Part shown: one piece after another, positions 63,758-64,000 of the stretch
Position numbering within the stretch: position 1 is the first letter of the stretch
How the letters are laid out: each line of letters opens with the position of its first letter
Source: Streptomyces rhizoryzae
GTDB taxonomy: Bacteria; Actinomycetota; Actinomycetes; Streptomycetales; Streptomycetaceae
Reading direction: 5' to 3'
Assembly (NCBI RefSeq): GCF_023155275.1
Contig: NZ_JALMUV010000011.1
Location: forward strand, 62,001 to 126,000
DNA: 64,000 nt
Program-made: the position numbers and the translations under genes
Notes under the pieces: model-generated
Told to the model about the DNA's origin: nothing
Databases searched by the model: none
What the model saw: the letters and a program-made list of their open reading frames with translations, nothing else

Positions 63758-64000
63758 TCAGAGGTACGGGCCCGAGCGGGCGCCGCCGTGGCCGGGCTGT
63801 TCCTGTCCCTCCGCGGTGATACCGGGCGGCAGGGCGCGGCGCATCTGCTCCAGCTGGGCCCGGGCGGCCATCTGCTGGGCGAAGAGCGCGGTCTGGATGC
63901 CGTGGAAGAGGCCCTCCAGCCACCCCACCAGCTGGGCCTGGGCGATCCGCAGCTCCGCCTCGGTCGGCACCGACTCATTGGTGAAGGGCAGCGAGAGCCG
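63758..64000 (-). CDS. bpa: Bacterial proteasome activator (Bpa/PafE, DUF2587), 3' part
   Basis: The C-terminal 80 residues of an ATP-independent activator of the 20S proteasome. Conserved helices: PTEAELRIAQAQLVGWLEGL, FHGIQTALFAQQMAARAQLE and MRRALPPG. The C-terminus ends GPYL, equivalent to the GQYL tail that docks into the proteasome alpha ring in mycobacteria. The 5' end lies beyond the window edge. Confidence 0.88.
   Translation of the reverse strand, partial: RLSLPFTNESVPTEAELRIAQAQLVGWLEGLFHGIQTALFAQQMAARAQLEQMRRALPPGITAEGQEQPGHGGARSGPYL

Overview
The window is a very GC-rich actinobacterial chromosome segment, almost certainly Streptomyces or a close relative such as Kitasatospora. 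The gene content says so: a short SARP-BTAD regulator with an NB-ARC domain, paired PASTA-type Ser/Thr kinases, a mycothiol-family DinB-like protein, a bkd branched-chain keto-acid dehydrogenase operon and a bacterial proteasome activator. GTG starts and ATGA/GTGA overlaps are frequent. The strongest chromosomal signal is parS: I count 19 perfect copies of the Streptomyces ParB site GTTTCACGTGAAAC in 12 loci between about 4.3 and 53.6 kb, plus roughly ten mismatched relatives beside them. This places the window in the origin-proximal centromere domain, although oriC, dnaA and parAB are not in it. I saw no rRNA, tRNA, CRISPR array, insertion sequence or prophage.

Layout. 0-4.3 kb: end of an unknown gene, an LCP cell-wall ligase, a DUF1876 protein, a DUF4097 lipoprotein and an MFS exporter. 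4.4-16.7 kb: a cobalamin (corrin ring) cluster with cobN under an adenosylcobalamin riboswitch, cobG-cobH-cobIJ, cobK, cbiD, a small secreted repeat protein, then cobM and cobL. 16.7-25 kb: a candidate structured RNA, a CDF metal exporter, two membrane or secreted unknowns, an MDR oxidoreductase and an osmoprotectant ABC transporter whose ATPase gene faces the rest of the system. 25-38 kb: polysaccharide deacetylase lipoprotein, membrane esterase, a vWA protein with a very long disordered arm, metG, aspS, a PAS-GAF-PP2C-HATPase phosphatase, an AI-2E-type permease and a pirin. 38-49 kb: SseB-like protein, acyl-CoA dehydrogenase, M18 aminopeptidase, short AfsR-like SARP regulator, two DUF4232 lipoproteins, a thioredoxin-NHL protein and a LURP-one-like protein. 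49-64 kb: DinB-like enzyme, GntR-MFS pair, GNAT-Nudix fusion, small membrane peptide, bkdA-bkdB-bkdC, an orphan NarL-type response regulator, a PNPOx-like protein, an APH-like kinase, two divergent Ser/Thr kinases and the 3' part of bpa.

How it fits together. metG, aspS, bkd, the kinases and bpa are core housekeeping genes of the ori-proximal arm. The cob cluster carries most methyltransferases of corrin-ring construction and mixes aerobic (CobG, CobN) with anaerobic-type (CbiD) enzymes. parS sites are woven into this gene set: in convergent gaps as the core of terminator-like palindromes, at the stop codon of cbiD, as an in-frame 30-bp-period array at the end of cobG, and inside the coding region of the SARP regulator. 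The most novel observations are these parS architectures and a compact three-hairpin RNA candidate at 16.85-16.96 kb that ends in a canonical U-tract terminator with no gene upstream of it on that strand.
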